Of a stretch of DNA of 37,761 bases, positions 9,963-19,883 are shown one piece after another (position 1 is the first letter of the stretch; every line of letters begins with the position of its first letter). The stretch lies in the NCBI GenBank assembly GCA_946185225.1, contig CAMHIM010000008.1, positions 1 to 37,761 of the forward strand. The letters run 5' to 3'. This DNA is from an uncultured Prevotellaceae bacterium (GTDB taxonomy: Bacteria; Bacteroidota; Bacteroidia; Bacteroidales; Bacteroidaceae). The notes under the pieces are model-generated. The model was not told the origin of the DNA. It worked only from the letters and a program-made list of their open reading frames with translations, and did not search any database. The translations under genes and the position numbers were made by a program.

Positions 9963-12050
9963 ATGACGATTATGAAAACAAAGATTTTTTTCACTATAGC
10001 CGCATCGGCAGTGATGTTCGGCATGACCTCCTGCTCCGACTTCCTGACGGAAGACAACAAGGTAGGTGAGACCGCTGAACTGTCATACAGTACCCCCAAT
10101 GGTCTGGAAGGCCTGGTTGCCGATTGCTACACGTTCGCCCGCGGATGGTACGGCAAGGAAGCCGGCCTGGGTCTGAGCGAGATGGGTACCGACCTCTTCT
10201 ATTATGGTTACGACAACAAGCAGAAGTCCCTCTGCAGCTATACATTCACATCGGCATCACTGGGCAATGGCAACACGGCTGACAACCCCTGCCTGGATGA
10301 CTATTGGGAGTTGTTCTACTGCGCTACGGACGTATGTAACAATGCTATCAAGTATGTTAGCGACGCTACCTTCCTGAGTGCAACGACGAAGAACCAGTAT
10401 TTGGGCGAGACCCACTTCCTGCGTGCTTTCTACTACTTCCACCTGGTCAACATATGGGGCGACGTTCCCTACTTCGACACTCCGACCACTGCTCAGGTCT
10501 TCAAACCTGTGCGCATGGCAGAGAACAAGGTGTATGGCAAGATTCTGGAAGATATCGACAAGTCCATTGCCTACTTCGACGAGGCCGGCTACAAGACCAA
10601 GGAAGACGGACGTGCCAACTACTGGGCAGCCCGTGCTCTGAAGGCTCGTGTCCTGCTTTATGCCGCATCATGGATTTCCGAGCAGTTGGGTCTGCAGATT
10701 GAAGGCAATGACGAGTACGCCTCCATGAGCACTGCACAGCTCTATGCTGCTGCCAAGACCGAGGCCGAGGCAGTCATCGGTGCCAGCGATTACGCATCGT
10801 TCTACACGAACTATGCCGACGTATGGTCGATGAAAAACGAGAGCTACAACACCAATAAGGAGGCTCTCTTCGGAATCACCTACTCACAGGACCTGAAGAC
10901 TACCGTAAACTGTCTGCCCAAGCGTTATCGCCTGAGCGGTGGTTCTCCCATGGACTACAACTCGCTGATTACGCGTACGGGCTACAGCCGTGGCGGTTCG
11001 GCTATGCTGCTGATGTTCGTGCCGATGTGGAACAACGGTGCTGACGACTTTGGCGGTTCAGGAACCGGTCATGACAAGAACGGCAACATCACTGAGAAAG
11101 ACAAGACCCGCATCTTTATCCGTTCACTGGCTGACGCCACCAGTTACCTGCCCAGCTCGGAAACTGGCGAGGACATCTTTGTTGCAGACAAGTACTCTCC
11201 CTACGGCCGTGGTTTCACCCGCTACCTGCCCTCACTCCGTCTGTGGCAGTTGCTGGACAGCCGCAAGGCTACGGACCAGCGCTACGAGGCTACGCTGCTG
11301 ACCCACTACGATGTTGCAAGCCCGAAACTCTACAAGAACGCCAAGAACTATCCTGAGATGCAGCAGGACACAGCCATCTTCTATGCCATGGTTGACGGAA
11401 ACTCTGCTGAAGGCGAGGCCATGCAGGCATGGGCCAAGAACAAGTACCGCATCCAGTTTGCCGCTGGCGGCGACATCCCCGTCTACACATCCATGGATCC
11501 TGCTACAGCACTTCCCACCGAGAAGGCCAAGAACCCATCTGACGTCTATGGTGACAAGCGCTACAACAGCTACAAGATTGGCGGATGGTGCTCTTTCCCC
11601 GGTATCAAGAAGTTCCTGGACAACGTTTACGACCCTACCTATCGCACTCATGACATCTCCAGCCGCGACGCCATCGTCATGCGCCTTCCCGAGATGTACC
11701 TGATTAAGGCTGAGGCAGAACTGAAGACTGGTGGCGATGCACTGTCTACCATCAATGAACTCCGCAGCAAGCGCGCCATCAGCGGTCAGGATAATACAAC
11801 CAACGAGGCTGCAAGCATTGACCTCATTCTTGAGGAGCGTGCCATTGAGTTCTGCGGAGAGCAGATGCGCTGGTTCGACCTGAAGCGTACAGGCAAGCTG
11901 TACGAATACATCAACAAGTACAACGCCCAGGCTTCTGGTGCCATCAGTGGCGATGCTACAGGAAAGAAGTTCCTGTACCGTCCTATCCCGCAGAGCGAGA
12001 TGGATGCCATACAGAATCCTGGTGAGTTCAAGCAGAACCCCGGCTGGTAG
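9963..12050 (+). CDS. RagB/SusD-family nutrient-binding lipoprotein
   Basis: MKTKIFFTIAASAVMFGMTSCSDF lipoprotein signal; SusD C-terminus (RLPEMYLIKAEAELKTG...LILEERAIEFCGEQMRWFDLKRTGKL...PIPQSEMDAIQNPGEFKQNPGW); paired with SusC. Confidence 0.96.
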   Translation: MTIMKTKIFFTIAASAVMFGMTSCSDFLTEDNKVGETAELSYSTPNGLEGLVADCYTFARGWYGKEAGLGLSEMGTDLFYYGYDNKQKSLCSYTFTSASLGNGNTADNPCLDDYWELFYCATDVCNNAIKYVSDATFLSATTKNQYLGETHFLRAFYYFHLVNIWGDVPYFDTPTTAQVFKPVRMAENKVYGKILEDIDKSIAYFDEAGYKTKEDGRANYWAARALKARVLLYAASWISEQLGLQIEGNDEYASMSTAQLYAAAKTEAEAVIGASDYASFYTNYADVWSMKNESYNTNKEALFGITYSQDLKTTVNCLPKRYRLSGGSPMDYNSLITRTGYSRGGSAMLLMFVPMWNNGADDFGGSGTGHDKNGNITEKDKTRIFIRSLADATSYLPSSETGEDIFVADKYSPYGRGFTRYLPSLRLWQLLDSRKATDQRYEATLLTHYDVASPKLYKNAKNYPEMQQDTAIFYAMVDGNSAEGEAMQAWAKNKYRIQFAAGGDIPVYTSMDPATALPTEKAKNPSDVYGDKRYNSYKIGGWCSFPGIKKFLDNVYDPTYRTHDISSRDAIVMRLPEMYLIKAEAELKTGGDALSTINELRSKRAISGQDNTTNEAASIDLILEERAIEFCGEQMRWFDLKRTGKLYEYINKYNAQASGAISGDATGKKFLYRPIPQSEMDAIQNPGEFKQNPGW

Positions 12051-12078
12051 GCAACCGCCGACAGCGCGTAACACAGCT

Positions 12079-12116
12079 GAGGCGGGGGAAGGGCACTGAG
12101 GCCCTTCCCCCGCCTC
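12079..12116. terminator. Strong GC-rich hairpin downstream of susD 1 (terminator-like, no U-tract)
   Basis: 16-bp perfect stem GAGGCGGGGGAAGGGC / ACTGAG / GCCCTTCCCCCGCCTC. Confidence 0.75.
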
Positions 12117-12178
12117 TCACATTGTCCAGGGAGTGGCATGCCGCCCGTCGCGGCCGTACATACCGTCCTGCCGGACAC

Positions 12179-12323
12179 AAAAGCCGACTTTCAAGGACAC
12201 AAAAGCCGACTTTCAAGGACGCAAAAGCCGACTTTCAAGGGCGCAAAAGCCGACTTTCAAGGGCGCAAAAGCCGACTTTCAAGGGCGCAAAAGCCGACTT
12301 TCAAGGGCGCAATGTCGGCTTTT
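12179..12323. repeat. 22-bp tandem array A: 6 direct units AAAAGCCGACTTTCAAGGRCRC plus terminal inverted copy GTCGGCTTTT
   Basis: Units start at 12179, 12201, 12223, 12245, 12267 and 12289; inverted core at 12314-12323 abuts the stop codon of the minus-strand gene. Confidence 0.97.
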
Positions 12324-13480
12324 CATTTCAGACGGGCCTCAAGGAAACTAAGGATGCGCTCCTGTGCACGCAGCGGACAGCTGTGGGGCATGTCCCACAG
12401 CTCCGTCTCCAGCCGGTCGGCGGCACCCTGGCTCTGCCAGGTGTCACGCATGATACGGAACGCCTTCTCAACGCCGGGCACAGGGAAGAGTTTGTCCTGC
12501 GTGCCGTTGATGAAGAGCATCGCCTTCGGACAGGCCATCGAGGCCACATGGGGATAGTCCATCCAGCGGCGCAGTCCGGGGAAGCAGTTGGCGAACCCTC
12601 CATTCTCCGTCCGCGGGTATTTGAAGGACATCTGCTCATCCGTCGTCACCATCCAGCAGACGGCAGCACCCGCCTTGATGCGGTCGGACAGGGCAGAAAG
12701 CATCCATGCCCGGTAGGCCCCCATGGAGCAGCCGGCACAGCCGATGCGTGAGGCATCGACCTCAGGCATGGTGGCGAGGAACTCCGTCCCACTGATGTCG
12801 TCGTAGGTCATATAGGCTGACAGGTCGATGCCATACATCATCATGTTGCCGGCTATCATGTCATAGCGGTCGCGGCGCGGTCCCTCCTTCTGTCCCCGCT
12901 CACCCCACATCGGGGCATCAGCCGAGAAGACGACGTATCCGTGACGTGCCAGGTAGTCGCCAAGGAACTGTCCCCCGTAGAGCTGGCCGGCCCACTGCTG
13001 CGCATCGGCGCGTACCAGCGAGTCCTCACAGGCCAGCGGCTGAATCATCTTCTCCTTCCCGATAAACAAGTGGGCACCGTGGTCGTGCAGCAGATTGACG
13101 GCAGGAAACGGCCCCTTGCCGTCGGGAATGAGCACATAGGCGGGCACGGTGTAGTAACGGCTCAGTCGTACCTCTATCTTTCTCGCCTTATAGCCGTCAC
13201 GCTGCTCCTCGCACAGCACCCTCACATCACAGTTGCCGGCCGGCGGCGGGGGTGTCAGCATGCAGTCGAAGACCTTCTGTCGGGCCACACGGCGCCACAC
13301 GCCAAAGTCGGCAATATCGCTCTGGCCCCACGCCATCGGGTACGTCAGGTCCTTCAGCAGCGAGTCAGCATAGACGGGGAGGTTACGCTCGAACTCCCAC
13401 TTCTGGCGTTTCTGCGCGCAAACGCCAACAACCTGTGCCGTTACCAGCACAAGCAGCAAGGAACGAAAAAGATACGGCAT
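12323..13480 (-). CDS. Secreted alpha/beta hydrolase (dienelactone hydrolase / acetyl-xylan-esterase-like)
   Basis: Signal peptide; VPAYVLIPDGKGPFPAVNLLHDHGAH; nucleophile-elbow-like GCAGCSMGAYRAW; PKAMLFINGTQDKLFPVPGVEKAF (acid); DMPHSCP (His). Confidence 0.8.
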   Translation of the reverse strand: MPYLFRSLLLVLVTAQVVGVCAQKRQKWEFERNLPVYADSLLKDLTYPMAWGQSDIADFGVWRRVARQKVFDCMLTPPPPAGNCDVRVLCEEQRDGYKARKIEVRLSRYYTVPAYVLIPDGKGPFPAVNLLHDHGAHLFIGKEKMIQPLACEDSLVRADAQQWAGQLYGGQFLGDYLARHGYVVFSADAPMWGERGQKEGPRRDRYDMIAGNMMMYGIDLSAYMTYDDISGTEFLATMPEVDASRIGCAGCSMGAYRAWMLSALSDRIKAGAAVCWMVTTDEQMSFKYPRTENGGFANCFPGLRRWMDYPHVASMACPKAMLFINGTQDKLFPVPGVEKAFRIMRDTWQSQGAADRLETELWDMPHSCPLRAQERILSFLEARLK

Positions 13481-13484
13481 AAGT

Positions 13485-13835
13485 TTATTGTATGTAGTCC
13501 AGTTGTTTCTTCAGGTGCTGCAAGTTGTCACGGATAGAGATAAGACGGCTGAGAACCTCCGTCTTCTGCTCGGCCACGCCCCTGTTCTGGTTCAGGATTT
13601 TCTTTGCGGCAGCCAGCTTGAAGCCGCGCACCTTCACCATGTTGTGAATCAGGCGAATCTGCTCAATGTCCTTCTCCTGGTACTGGCGCACCTTGCTCGG
13701 TCCGGCGGTCTTCGGCTTCAAGCTGGGGAACTCCGTCTCCCAGTAACGCAGCGTGCTTTCATTCAGGTCAAACATCTCTGCCACCTCCTTGATGGAGTAG
13801 TACAACTTCAGGTTCTTGTTCAGATTCAGTGCCAT
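13485..13835 (-). CDS. MerR-family transcriptional regulator
   Basis: KLYYSIKEVAEMFDLNESTLRYWETEFPSLKPKTAGPSKVRQYQEKDIEQIRLIHNMV, a MerR winged helix. Confidence 0.9.
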   Translation of the reverse strand: MALNLNKNLKLYYSIKEVAEMFDLNESTLRYWETEFPSLKPKTAGPSKVRQYQEKDIEQIRLIHNMVKVRGFKLAAAKKILNQNRGVAEQKTEVLSRLISIRDNLQHLKKQLDYIQ

Positions 13836-13854
13836 AACTCATGTAATTTGTTGG

Positions 13855-13862
13855 CAAAGATA
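13855..13862 (-). promoter_or_regulatory. -7 element (TATCTTTG on the minus strand) for the MerR-family gene
   Basis: CAAAGATA on the plus strand, about 20 nt upstream of the minus-strand start codon; no clear -33. Confidence 0.5.
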
Positions 13863-13904
13863 CAAAAAAAAAGAATAAGCCACCAATAGTTAAGAGTTTT
13901 TTCG

Positions 13905-13912
13905 TACCTTTG
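13905..13912 (+). promoter_or_regulatory. -7 element TACCTTTG upstream of alaS
   Basis: GTTAAGAGTTTTTTCGTACCTTTGCAG, 37 nt upstream of ATG 13949; no clear -33 TTTG. Confidence 0.6.
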
Positions 13913-13948
13913 CAGCCAAAATATCTAATCGCAAACCGTAAAGCAACA

Positions 13949-16603
13949 ATGATGACTGCCAAAGAGATTCGCGACTCATTCAAGAAGTTCTTCGAGTCGA
14001 AGCAACACGCCATTGTGCCCTCCGCACCGATGGTTATCAAGGACGACCCCACGCTGATGTTCACCAACGCGGGCATGAACCAGTGGAAAGACATTATCCT
14101 GGGGACACGCGACCCGGAGCCGCGCCGACGGGCCGACACACAGAAATGTCTGCGTGTGAGCGGCAAACACAACGACTTGGAGGAAGTAGGCCACGACACC
14201 TACCACCACACCATGTTCGAGATGCTCGGCAACTGGTCGTTCGGCGATTACTTCAAGGAGGGAGCCATCGACATGGCATGGGAATACCTCGTGGACGTAC
14301 TGAAGCTCAACCCCGAGGACTTGTACGTCACCGTCTTCGAGGGCGACCCGAAGGAAGGGCTGGAACGTGACGACGAGGCTGCAGGCTACTGGCTGAAACA
14401 CGTACCCGAGGACCACATCATCAACGGCAACAAGCACGACAACTTCTGGGAAATGGGCGACACGGGCCCCTGCGGTCCCTGTTCGGAAATCCATGTCGAC
14501 AGCCGTACACCTGAACAGAAAGCCGCTTCAGGAAAGACAGGCCGCGAACTGGTGAACCAGGACGACCCGCAGGTCATCGAAATATGGAACCTGGTGTTCA
14601 TGCAGTACAACCGCAAGGCCGACGGCTCCCTGGAGAAGCTCTCCATGAACGTCATCGACACCGGCATGGGATTCGAGCGCCTCGTCCGCATGATGCAGGG
14701 CAAGCACTCCAACTATGACACCGACGTCTTCCAGCCCATCATCAAGGCCGAGGAACAGATTACGGGACTGAAGTACACCACCTTCGAGGAAGGCGAGGTG
14801 GGCAAGGAACAGGACGACATCAACATTGCCATGCGCGTCTGCGCAGACCACCTGCGTGCCGTAGCCTTCTCCATTGCCGACGGCCAGCTGCCCTCCAACG
14901 CCAAGGCCGGCTACGTCATCCGCCGCATCCTGCGCCGTGCCGTCCGCTACGCATACACCTTCCTGGGACAGAAAGAATCCTTCCTCTACAAGCTACTGCC
15001 CACCCTCGTGGAGGAGATGGGCGACGCCTTCCCCGAACTGAAGGCCCAGCAGCAGCTTATTGCCAAAGTGATGAAAGAGGAGGAGGATGCCTTCCTGCGC
15101 ACCTTGGACAAGGGCATCTCCATGCTCGACAAGGCCATGGAGCAACTCAAGGCAGAGGGAAAGAAGGAACTTGACGGCGTTCAGGCCTTCCGCCTTTTCG
15201 ACACCTACGGATTCCCCCTCGACCTGACAGAGCTCATCTGCCGTGAAAACGGATACACCGTTAATGAGGAGCAGTTCCAGACAGAGATGCAGAAACAGAA
15301 GGAGCGTGCCCGCAATGCCGCTGCCGTCGAGAATAGTGACTGGACAGAACTCGCCGCTGGCGAGCAGCAGTTCGTGGGCTACGACTATACTGAATACTCC
15401 TGCCACATCCTGCGCTACCGCAAAGTGACACAGAAGAAGAACGAGTTCTACGAGCTGGTGCTTGACTACACTCCCTTCTATGGAGAGATGGGCGGCCAGG
15501 TAGGCGACTGCGGCGTACTGGTCTCCGAAAACGAGACCATCGACATCATCGATGCCAAGCGTGAGAACAACCAGACCGTTCACATCACGAAAAAGTTGCC
15601 CAAGGAGCCTACGGCCGAGTTCATGGCCTGTGTCGATACCGACAAGCGTAACGCCTCTGCAGCCAACCACACCGCCACCCACCTGCTGGACTATGCGCTG
15701 AAGCAGGTCCTCGGCGACCATGTGGAGCAGAAAGGTTCATTTGTGTCACCTGACACGCTGCGCTTCGACTTCTCGCACTTCGAGAAGGTCAGCGACGAAC
15801 AGCTGCGCCAGGTGGAGCGCATGGTCAATGACATGATACGTCAGAACATCCCCCTCGACGAACACCGCGACATGCCCTTCGACGAAGCCAAGAAGCTGGG
15901 CGCCATTGCCCTCTTCGGTGAGAAATACGGCGACAAGGTACGCGTAGTACGCTTCGGACCTTCCTGCGAGTTCTGCGGCGGCATCCATGCCAGCGCGACA
16001 GGAAACATCGGATTCTTCAAGATTATCAGCGAGAGCAGCGTTGCCGCCGGCATCCGCCGCATTGAGGCCAAGACAGGCCGTGAGTGCGAGGACCTGATGT
16101 ACGTCATGGAGGACCACCTAAAAGCCATGAGAGCACTCTTTAACAACGCCAAGGATCTGGAGGCTGTTGTACGGAAGTACATGGAGGAACATGAGCAGAT
16201 GAGAAAGGAGATAGAGTCGTTCCAGGCCCAAGCCGTGGAGCGCATCAAGAACTATCTGCTTACCGAAGTACAGGCAACCAATGGTGTCAACGTCATCACA
16301 CGCGTTATGGAGATGCAGCCGGCCTCCGTCAAGGACCTTGTCTTCCAGCTGCGTGCCGCCGTTGAACCGCCGTTCCTCTGCGTCATCGGTTCTCATTCAC
16401 AGGGCAAGCCTCAGCTCACCGTCATGATGAGCGACGACATGGTCAAGGACCACGGGCTGAATGCCGGCCAGATGGTCCGCGAGGCCGCCAAGCTCATTCA
16501 GGGCGGCGGCGGCGGACAGCCTCACTATGCACAGGCCGGCGGCAAGAGCACCGAAGGTCTGACGGCTGCCGTTGACAAAGTCATCGAATTGGCAAACCTG
16601 TAA
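13949..16603 (+). CDS. alaS: Alanine--tRNA ligase
   Basis: [29 protein letters not shown]...[17 protein letters not shown]-terminal [18 protein letters not shown] track start 13910, likely true start 13949/13952. Confidence 0.98.
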   Translation: MMTAKEIRDSFKKFFESKQHAIVPSAPMVIKDDPTLMFTNAGMNQWKDIILGTRDPEPRRRADTQKCLRVSGKHNDLEEVGHDTYHHTMFEMLGNWSFGDYFKEGAIDMAWEYLVDVLKLNPEDLYVTVFEGDPKEGLERDDEAAGYWLKHVPEDHIINGNKHDNFWEMGDTGPCGPCSEIHVDSRTPEQKAASGKTGRELVNQDDPQVIEIWNLVFMQYNRKADGSLEKLSMNVIDTGMGFERLVRMMQGKHSNYDTDVFQPIIKAEEQITGLKYTTFEEGEVGKEQDDINIAMRVCADHLRAVAFSIADGQLPSNAKAGYVIRRILRRAVRYAYTFLGQKESFLYKLLPTLVEEMGDAFPELKAQQQLIAKVMKEEEDAFLRTLDKGISMLDKAMEQLKAEGKKELDGVQAFRLFDTYGFPLDLTELICRENGYTVNEEQFQTEMQKQKERARNAAAVENSDWTELAAGEQQFVGYDYTEYSCHILRYRKVTQKKNEFYELVLDYTPFYGEMGGQVGDCGVLVSENETIDIIDAKRENNQTVHITKKLPKEPTAEFMACVDTDKRNASAANHTATHLLDYALKQVLGDHVEQKGSFVSPDTLRFDFSHFEKVSDEQLRQVERMVNDMIRQNIPLDEHRDMPFDEAKKLGAIALFGEKYGDKVRVVRFGPSCEFCGGIHASATGNIGFFKIISESSVAAGIRRIEAKTGRECEDLMYVMEDHLKAMRALFNNAKDLEAVVRKYMEEHEQMRKEIESFQAQAVERIKNYLLTEVQATNGVNVITRVMEMQPASVKDLVFQLRAAVEPPFLCVIGSHSQGKPQLTVMMSDDMVKDHGLNAGQMVREAAKLIQGGGGGQPHYAQAGGKSTEGLTAAVDKVIELANL

Positions 16604-16622
16604 CATGATACATACAAAAGCA

Positions 16623-16658
16623 GCAAGAAGGGCTGACCGCACGGTCAGCCCTTCTTGC
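16623..16658. terminator. Bidirectional terminator-like palindrome between convergent alaS and BASS transporter genes
   Basis: GCAAGAAGGGCTGACCG / CA / CGGTCAGCCCTTCTTGC, 17-bp perfect arms. Confidence 0.85.
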
Positions 16659-17595
16659 GATATTGCCACAACTCCAGGGAGTTGATAATGTTCTGCCACA
16701 GGACATAACAGCCTGCACCGACGGAAGCTACAGGGTTCAGGTACATGTAGGCCACCCAGATGCTCAGGGCCGTATTCTTCTGGAACAACGCCTGGCCGGC
16801 ATTCACCTCCTCACCCTTCAGGCGCCCCACTCCCCTGCCAATGACGAACTGCACGAAGCAGAGCACCAGCGTGGCAACCGCTATCCCTGCCAGCAGCCCA
16901 ATGCCGGCATTGCTGTGGACGATGTTCTTCACGGTAATGCCGGACGTGATACTCAGCGAGACGGACCAGCAGTAGAAACTCAGGTTGGGCATGGCAACGA
17001 TGCGACGCTGAAGGGGCTTTGCGTAATGCTGCACCAGCCAGCCCAGCACCAGCGGCAACAGCAACACCAGCGCCACCTTATTTAATATCATCAGGAATGC
17101 CGACCAAAACGCCACATCCGCCGTAGGCTCCAACATTGGGAACACCAGCGGGATGAGCAGAGCGGAAACCAGCGAGGAAATCAGCACGTAGGTGGTCATT
17201 GTCGAGATGTTGCCCCCCAGTTTTCCCACAACCACGGGAGCCGCCGAGGCTGCCGGACCGATGATGCACGTCAGCATAGCCTCCCACAGAAGTTTCTGCT
17301 CCCTGTCGGCCTCCACCCAGAAGATGACGGCAACGTTCAATGCCACCAGCAGCAGCTGCGCCACCAGTACGCCAACGTGCCAGCGGTGCGGCCGCATCTG
17401 GTGAAAGTCTACCTTGCAGAACGTCACCAACAGTGTAAGAAATACGAAGACGGGGAAGATGACATCGAACACCGGGCGCAAGCAATCGCCCGCCGCGTCA
17501 AGGGCCGGTACATAGTTGAACAACAGATAGGCCGACGAGCCTACACCGATAGCTACAGGCAGCGTCCAGTCCTTCAGAAAACGCATTACATCCAT
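16645..17595 (-). CDS. Bile acid:sodium symporter (BASS)-like membrane transporter
   Basis: Multiple TM helices; TCIIGPAASAAPVVVGKLGGNISTMTTYVLISSLVSALLIPLVFP and ITVKNIVHSNAGIGLLAGIAVATLVLCFVQFVIGR. Confidence 0.8.
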   Translation of the reverse strand: MDVMRFLKDWTLPVAIGVGSSAYLLFNYVPALDAAGDCLRPVFDVIFPVFVFLTLLVTFCKVDFHQMRPHRWHVGVLVAQLLLVALNVAVIFWVEADREQKLLWEAMLTCIIGPAASAAPVVVGKLGGNISTMTTYVLISSLVSALLIPLVFPMLEPTADVAFWSAFLMILNKVALVLLLPLVLGWLVQHYAKPLQRRIVAMPNLSFYCWSVSLSITSGITVKNIVHSNAGIGLLAGIAVATLVLCFVQFVIGRGVGRLKGEEVNAGQALFQKNTALSIWVAYMYLNPVASVGAGCYVLWQNIINSLELWQYRKKG

Positions 17596-17667
17596 GCCAC
17601 TTCTATGATTTTGGGGGCGAAGTTACTAATTATTCTTAATTTATGAACACCATTCGCGTTATTTTCT

Positions 17668-17675
17668 TATTTTTG
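17668..17675 (+). promoter_or_regulatory. -7-like element TATTTTTG upstream of the DUF4332-like gene
   Basis: Matches TAnnTTTG, 45 nt upstream of ATG 17721; no convincing -33. Confidence 0.4.
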
Positions 17676-17720
17676 TAAGCGGAAATCAACTTACATCAAC
17701 CCCTAAAACTCAAAACAACT

Positions 17721-18128
17721 ATGGATTACAAAGTTATCGACATCGAAGGTGTTGGCGAAGTGTATGCAGAAAAACTGGTTGCCGCCGGCATCAACAAGGT
17801 TAGCGAACTGCTGGAGAAATGCGCCGCCCCCAAGGGCCGCAAGGAACTGGCTGAACAGACAGGAATCCCGGAGAAGCTTATTCTGAAGTGGACCAACCAC
17901 GCCGACCTCTTCCGTATCAACGGCGTAGGCCCACAGTTCGCCGAGTTGCTTGAGGCTGCCGGCGTCGACACTGTCAAGGAGTTCCGCCACCGCGTGGCAG
18001 AGAACCTGCAGCCAAAGCTGGCCGAGGTCAATGAACAGAAGAACATCTGCAACCGTGTCCCTGCCATCAGCGAAGTGCAGAAGATGATTGACCAGGCCAA
18101 AGAACTGGAACCGAAGATGACCTACTAA
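17721..18128 (+). CDS. DUF4332-like helix-hairpin-helix protein
   Basis: IEGVGEVYAEKLVAAGINKVSELLEKCAAPKGRKELAEQTGIPEKLILKWTNHADLFRINGVGPQFAELLEAAGVDTVKEF. Confidence 0.85.
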   Translation: MDYKVIDIEGVGEVYAEKLVAAGINKVSELLEKCAAPKGRKELAEQTGIPEKLILKWTNHADLFRINGVGPQFAELLEAAGVDTVKEFRHRVAENLQPKLAEVNEQKNICNRVPAISEVQKMIDQAKELEPKMTY

Positions 18129-18140
18129 ACTCACTTAAAC

Positions 18141-18168
18141 GGTCCGCTCATATCGGCGGACCATTTTT
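18141..18168 (+). terminator. Intrinsic terminator after the DUF4332-like gene
   Basis: GGTCCGC / TCATATCG / GCGGACC followed by ATTTTT. Confidence 0.85.
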
Positions 18169-18185
18169 CTCAAACAAGCATATCA

Positions 18186-19883
18186 ATGAAACGACTACTA
18201 CTGACTATCGTCACTACTATCACTACCATTACCATAACCTTGGCCCAAGGCTTTGACAACTTGCCCGACCCCATCGAGGACGTGAACAAAGTGGTGGACA
18301 ACACACCAGACTCCATTGCCAAGGCCCTCATGTCACGCCCAGCCCCCGGCAGCACACGCCGCGGCACAAACCCCGTCCTGTTCCTCATCGGGAACTCCAC
18401 CATGCGCAACGGTACCCGAGGCGACGGTTCCAACGGACAGTGGGGATGGGGATTTTATGCCAGCAAATACTTCAACGACAACAGAATTACGGTGGAGAAC
18501 CAGGCCCTCGGAGGCATGTCCACCCGTACTTTCTATACCGACCTGTGGCCCGCCGTACGTCAGGCCCTGAAACCCGGCGACTGGGTCATCGTCTCCATCG
18601 GCCATAACGACAACGGCGAGTTTTTTGACCAGAAACGTGCCCGTGCCGTCATCCCCGGCGTAGACCCCGACACGTGCTACGTAGGGTTCAACCAGCGCAC
18701 CGGCCGGCAGGACACTGTCTATAGCTACGGCACCTACCTGCGCCGTTACATCAGCGAGATACGCGCCAAGGGAGCAAATCCTGTACTCATGTCGCTCACA
18801 CCACGTGACGCCTATGACGAGAAGACGGGCAAATCCATCCGCAAGCCCCAGACAGAGTGGGCCGCCTACATCGCAGCGGTGGAAGGAGTACCCTTTGTCG
18901 ACCTGAACGAACGTTCGGGCCAGAAGCTTGACACTTACAGCAGGTGGAAAAAGAGCTACCACTTCCTGGGCGACAAGATTCACACATCGAAGTACGGCGC
19001 TGAGATGAACGCCCGCTCGGCTGCCGAGGGACTATGGGAAAGCAGCAACCCGCTGCTGCGCCCGCTACAGGCCATGATGCAGCACGTTCCGCTGGTGACA
19101 AAGCCTGTCAAGCGTGAGGACGGCAAGCCGGTAGTATTCTTTACAGGCGACTCCACCGTAAAGAATGCCGACAAAGAAGACGACGGTATGTGGGGATGGG
19201 CCTCTCAGGCACAGACAGTGTTCGACGAGTCAAAGATAACCCTTTTCAACGCTGCCCGCGCCGGCCGTTCCACACGTTCCTTTATCAGAGAGGGACTCTG
19301 GGAGGAGGTCTACAACTCCCTGCAGCCGGGCGACTTCGTGACCATCCAGTTCGGGCACAACGACATATGCCCCATCACCGACAAGAAGGCACGTGGCGTC
19401 ATACCCGGTGCCAAGGACACGCTGCACGTCTACCGGCTGGATGACGGCACGTACGAAGTAGTCTACTCCTTCGGGTGGTACCTGAAGAAGATGATTGACG
19501 ACGTGCGCGAGAAAGGTGCCACACCCATCCTCGTATCGCTGACCCCGCGCAACGAATGGCCTGACGGAAAGATAGAACGGCGTGACAACTCGTACGGCAA
19601 GTGGTACCGGGAAGTCGTGCGGGAGACGGGCGTCGAGTTTGTCGACCTGCATAACATCTCAGCCGACTTCCTCGACAAGAAGTTCTCCGTGAAGAAGCTC
19701 TCTGCAGACAAGGAGAAGGCTAAGGCACAGGTAGCAGCCATCAAGGAGAAAGCCGGTGCCAAGTACTTCAAGAAAGACCACACCCACACTTCGAAACTCG
19801 GGGCACAGATGAACGCACAGTCCATGGCTAAGGGACTGCGCTCCATCAACAGCCCGCTGGCAGTCTTCCTGAAGGGAAAATAA
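18186..19883 (+). CDS. Rhamnogalacturonan acetylesterase-like protein with two tandem SGNH (CE12-like) domains
   Basis: Domain 1 LFLIGNSTMRNGT...SIGHNDNGEF...GDKIHTSKYGAEMNA; domain 2 VFFTGDSTVKNADKEDDGMWGW...QFGHNDICP...DHTHTSKLGAQMNA. Confidence 0.9.
   Translation: MKRLLLTIVTTITTITITLAQGFDNLPDPIEDVNKVVDNTPDSIAKALMSRPAPGSTRRGTNPVLFLIGNSTMRNGTRGDGSNGQWGWGFYASKYFNDNRITVENQALGGMSTRTFYTDLWPAVRQALKPGDWVIVSIGHNDNGEFFDQKRARAVIPGVDPDTCYVGFNQRTGRQDTVYSYGTYLRRYISEIRAKGANPVLMSLTPRDAYDEKTGKSIRKPQTEWAAYIAAVEGVPFVDLNERSGQKLDTYSRWKKSYHFLGDKIHTSKYGAEMNARSAAEGLWESSNPLLRPLQAMMQHVPLVTKPVKREDGKPVVFFTGDSTVKNADKEDDGMWGWASQAQTVFDESKITLFNAARAGRSTRSFIREGLWEEVYNSLQPGDFVTIQFGHNDICPITDKKARGVIPGAKDTLHVYRLDDGTYEVVYSFGWYLKKMIDDVREKGATPILVSLTPRNEWPDGKIERRDNSYGKWYREVVRETGVEFVDLHNISADFLDKKFSVKKLSADKEKAKAQVAAIKEKAGAKYFKKDHTHTSKLGAQMNAQSMAKGLRSINSPLAVFLKGK

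Noticed and set aside
12179-12323. CRISPR array
   Set aside because: There are no unique spacers between repeats; the 22-bp units are contiguous and near-identical, and no cas genes are visible.
12122-12751. ORFs 12122-12751, 12133-12351 and 12138-12557 encoding repetitive KSRLSRAQKPTFKGAKADFQG protein
   Set aside because: All three plus frames are open simply because the 22-bp unit lacks plus-strand stops; the ORFs run antisense into the alpha/beta hydrolase gene and have no recognisable start context.
13300-13325. AAAGTCGGC match inside the alpha/beta hydrolase gene
   Set aside because: It encodes the conserved-looking ADFGVW segment, is a partial core only, and has no 22-bp neighbours.
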